Positions 5,111 through 7,456 of a DNA stretch of 7,456 bases are shown here, piece after piece; the first letter of the stretch is position 1, and every line of letters begins with the position of its first letter. A program made the translations under genes and the position numbers. Source of the stretch: a bacterium (GTDB lineage Bacteria; Verrucomicrobiota; Verrucomicrobiia; Limisphaerales; UBA11358); assembly GCA_021781185.1 (NCBI GenBank), contig JAJXXI010000757.1, positions 1 through 7,456 of the forward strand, read 5' to 3'. The notes under the pieces were generated by a model. That model worked only from the letters and a program-made list of their open reading frames with translations, did not search any database and had not been told where the DNA came from.

Positions 5111-7363
5111 TCAATGTTGAATGACGATTTCCGTGGATTCAAGCCTCACCAAACTGGCGTTCGTGCCGAAATCCGGTCGCGCCGCCGGTTCCAGATAAAT
5201 CGGGGCATCGCGGCGCAGTGGCAAAATTTCGAGCCGCAGGTCGCCCGTCAAAATTTCCGGGGCGTAACGGTTCAGGCCCAGATCAAACACCCGGCCGCTG
5301 TAAAAATTATCATCAATCAATTTGCCGTTCAGGGTCAGCCGCGCCACGTCGCCGACGTAGCGGATGCGGAGCAGCGGGTTGGATTTCAAATCAACTTTCG
5401 CGGGCAGGGTGATTTGCCAGACCGCAGCATTTGTGAAATCCGCGTCCGTGGGAGCGAGGGCGATGTGCGATTTGCCGGTGCTAAAGGGAATCTTCCGCGC
5501 CGGTCCGGCGGGCTTCAGTGATACCGTTTTCACTTTGAGCGTAGAGGTTTTTTGTTTGGATTCAAAGACCACGTGGCGGGCATCCACCTTCTGCAAAGCC
5601 AATGAATCGGCCTCGTTCAGCAGGACGATTTTGATCCTCGCGCCAGATTTGGTTTTCACCGAGATCACCGGTTTGCGGCTCGGTTTGACGTGGTTGAAGA
5701 CGGCCTGCGTGGCAGACGAATCCGCCAGCGTCTGCGGATCAAATACAAATTCCGCAGGCACGCCCGGCGTGGCGGCGAAGTAAATAGTATGAGCTCCTCC
5801 CTCGTCCGTTTTGCAAATCGGCTGGGCGGTTGCGTAAGTTAACTTCGCACCGCCGAGATTGAGATCAAAGGGCCAGAAGAAAAATTCGTCGGCCGGAATC
5901 GTCACCGGTTTCGTCGGGAAAACCAGTTCGCCGCCCGGCAGATGGAGTTTGAATTGAACGTCCTTTTTCGCGGGCATCGGCTGCAGGCGCTGGTAATTGT
6001 TCACGAACACAAAGCCGCTTTGGCCGTCGGACCGCACCGACCAGCGCAGGGTGGCGAGGTCGTTCTTGTTGGTTGGAACCACTGCTGGCATCGTCAACGG
6101 CATTTGCGTAAGCGCGGCGCCAAAGTCATGCAGAAACAGGTGCAGCCGCCGCAGCCAATAGTATTGAGGATTGATCTGGCCGTATTCGCCAATCGGCGCG
6201 TTGAAATCATAATTTTTCACCGGCAGATCGTTTGGGTAGCCGGTGGCCTGGGATTCCTGAAGCGTGGACAGTTTGCCCTCGGGATTTTGTCCGCCGTGAT
6301 ACATGTAATAACCCATCAGCGAACTGCCGCTGCCGAGCTGGCAAAGCGCGACGGCCTCAACATCGCGCGGATCATAGTTCATGCGGCGATGGTAGGAGGT
6401 TTCCATGCCGCCGCCGATTTCGCAGGTGAGATAGGGATATTTATCCGTGCCGGCGGTGTCGCCTGCCTTGCGGTTGCCCAGCGTGTCATTGCCCACGCCG
6501 GTGTCGGTGCGGGTGTATTTGAAGGTGAAATTCTCCCAACTATTGCCGTTCATCGGGCGCAGGGTGCGGTCCCAAAAACCGTCCGCATACGCGCCAAAGA
6601 ACGGCAGCAACTCGCCGAGCGGCACGGGGGTGCGCATGGCCGGCCAGCCGGTCTTGGTGTAAAGCGGCACGTCAATGCCCGCCTCAATGGCCATCCGTTT
6701 AAGCGCCATCAGATAATTCGGCGAGCCGCCATACTCATTGTCCACCTGGATGCCGATCACCGGACCGCCGTCCTTCCAGAGTTCGCCGCGCATCTGCGCT
6801 GCAATTTGCGCATAGAGGATTTTTACGGCGGCGAGGAAACGGGCGTCCGTGGAACGCAGCTTCCAATCCTTGTGCGCCACCACCCAGTCGGGAAAGCCGC
6901 CATTGCGGACCTCGCCGTGGCACCACGGGCCGCAGCGGACCAGAACTTTCAACCCGACCGCGTTGCACATTTGCAGAAACGCCTTCAAATCGCGCCGCCC
7001 GCCCCAGTCCCACTGGCCTTCAACCTCCTCGTGGTGAATCCAGAAAACGTAGGTGGAAACGATGTCAATGCCGCCCGCCTTCATTTTTAACAGTTCCGTC
7101 CGCCACTCCGCTTGTGGAACTCGCGCATAATGAAACTCACCCATGACCGGAAACCACGGCTTCCCGTCCAGCAGCAGGCTGCGACTGTTCACGGAAATTT
7201 CGTGCCCGCCGGGGTTCAGGGTTGTGCCCAGTTTGAAATAGCCGGTTTGGGCGGGCGATGGCGTCGGGATCGTGGCCGAAACGATTTCGGCGTGCAGGGA
7301 AATGGTTGTCACTGGAACCGCCAAGACAATGGCAAGCAACAAGCTGGCAAATCGGGGATTCAT
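5111..7363 (-). CDS. Exported glycoside hydrolase family 35 beta-galactosidase
   Basis: This 750-residue protein begins with a clear signal peptide (residues 1 to about 25, cut after SLHA). It has no lipobox, so it should be periplasmic or secreted. Residues about 55-410 form the GH35 catalytic barrel, with LLLDGKPWFPVMGEFHYARVP, WRTELLKMKAGGID, STYVFWIHHE, GQWDWGGRRDLKAFL and GPWCHGEVRNGGFPDW. The acid/base is probably E210 in IGIQVDNEYGG and the nucleophile probably E315 in LTCEIGGGM. Both motifs differ from the usual bacterial ENEYG and E(N/F)WTGW forms. Beta-rich domains follow, with a C-terminal jelly-roll at about 640-730 (RIRYVGDVARLTLNGKLIDD, YSGRVFDLGLNRY). GH35 enzymes are retaining and release non-reducing-end beta-galactose. 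The ATG at 7363 fits the signal peptide. The frame stays open for 31 more codons to the right edge but offers no ATG, GTG or TTG. The fucosidase ATG lies 86 bases downstream, so co-transcription is likely. Confidence 0.94.
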   Translation of the reverse strand: MNPRFASLLLAIVLAVPVTTISLHAEIVSATIPTPSPAQTGYFKLGTTLNPGGHEISVNSRSLLLDGKPWFPVMGEFHYARVPQAEWRTELLKMKAGGIDIVSTYVFWIHHEEVEGQWDWGGRRDLKAFLQMCNAVGLKVLVRCGPWCHGEVRNGGFPDWVVAHKDWKLRSTDARFLAAVKILYAQIAAQMRGELWKDGGPVIGIQVDNEYGGSPNYLMALKRMAIEAGIDVPLYTKTGWPAMRTPVPLGELLPFFGAYADGFWDRTLRPMNGNSWENFTFKYTRTDTGVGNDTLGNRKAGDTAGTDKYPYLTCEIGGGMETSYHRRMNYDPRDVEAVALCQLGSGSSLMGYYMYHGGQNPEGKLSTLQESQATGYPNDLPVKNYDFNAPIGEYGQINPQYYWLRRLHLFLHDFGAALTQMPLTMPAVVPTNKNDLATLRWSVRSDGQSGFVFVNNYQRLQPMPAKKDVQFKLHLPGGELVFPTKPVTIPADEFFFWPFDLNLGGAKLTYATAQPICKTDEGGAHTIYFAATPGVPAEFVFDPQTLADSSATQAVFNHVKPSRKPVISVKTKSGARIKIVLLNEADSLALQKVDARHVVFESKQKTSTLKVKTVSLKPAGPARKIPFSTGKSHIALAPTDADFTNAAVWQITLPAKVDLKSNPLLRIRYVGDVARLTLNGKLIDDNFYSGRVFDLGLNRYAPEILTGDLRLEILPLRRDAPIYLEPAARPDFGTNASLVRLESTEIVIQH

Positions 7364-7456
7364 TTTCCTGAGCTTACGCGGCTGCCCGAGATTTGGAATG
7401 AAAAATCTGCCGCCAATTTTGGCGATAATGCCATGCCTGAAAAATGCCGCCCGGCG
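7364..7456. other. Leader region of the GH35 gene, cut by the right edge
   Basis: These 93 bases precede the GH35 start on the minus strand. An AGGA lies only 2 bases before the ATG, which is too close for a normal Shine-Dalgarno sequence. I see no convincing -35/-10 pair for the GH35 gene, so its promoter may lie beyond the window. On the plus strand, ATG codons at 7428 and 7433 open short frames that run off the edge (the second reading MPEKCRPA). A divergent gene could start here, but eight codons are too few to call. Confidence 0.5.
7411..7424. promoter_or_regulatory. Inverted repeat upstream of the GH35 gene, possible operator
   Basis: CGCCAATTTTGGCG has perfect 6-bp arms around a 2-base centre, about 47-61 bases upstream of the GH35 ATG. 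Its position and symmetry suit a dimeric repressor or activator site controlling the sugar-hydrolase genes. No regulator gene is visible in the window, and no T tract follows directly enough to suggest a terminator. The repeat is seen directly; the operator role is inference. Confidence 0.3.

Noticed and set aside
5942..7090. Plus-strand frame of 382 codons
   Set aside because: It lies entirely antisense to the GH35 gene and results from the GC-biased codon pattern on the opposite strand; no coherent domain is visible.
7428..7456. Start of a divergent plus-strand gene at the right edge
   Set aside because: Only eight or nine codons are visible, with no ribosome binding site, so a real start cannot be told from chance.

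Overview
The window carries five protein genes: one cut by the left edge, two HDOD-domain signalling proteins facing each other, and a two-gene cluster for two exported glycoside hydrolases. Base composition is moderately GC-rich, start codons mostly lack a recognisable Shine-Dalgarno sequence, and the enzymes are large exported carbohydrate-active proteins of the kind common in the PVC group. I infer a Verrucomicrobiota-like, polysaccharide-degrading Gram-negative bacterium. No marker gene here proves this; Planctomycetota or Lentisphaerota remain possible.

Layout from left to right. Positions 1-177 (minus) hold the first 59 codons of an exported protein that runs off the left edge. Positions 178-387 are a divergent control region with weak promoter candidates in both directions and an inverted repeat. 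Position 388-1299 (plus) is an HDOD protein. It converges with a second, paralogous HDOD protein at 2249-1395 (minus), and one stem-loop with a T tract on each side sits between them as a shared bidirectional terminator. Positions 2250-2642 hold no convincing gene, only a terminator-like hairpin on the plus strand and a short run of spaced TTCG units. Positions 5024-2643 (minus) encode a GH95 alpha-L-fucosidase and 7363-5111 (minus) a GH35 beta-galactosidase. GH35 is upstream, so the two probably form one operon. The last 93 bases are the GH35 leader, with an inverted repeat that could be an operator.

How the genes may work together. GH95 enzymes typically remove terminal alpha-1,2-linked fucose and GH35 enzymes remove non-reducing-end beta-galactose. 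As an exported pair they could trim a Fuc-Gal-terminated side chain in order: fucose first, then the exposed galactose. Such side chains occur in fucosylated xyloglucan and in H-antigen-type glycans. The substrate is an inference. The HDOD proteins are generic signalling modules and nothing in the sequence ties them to the sugar genes.

I see no defence system, mobile element, CRISPR array, tRNA or rRNA here, and no clear evidence of an undescribed multi-gene system. The points most worth a second look are the non-canonical catalytic motifs of the GH35 enzyme, the truncated exported protein at the left edge, and the convergent HDOD pair.
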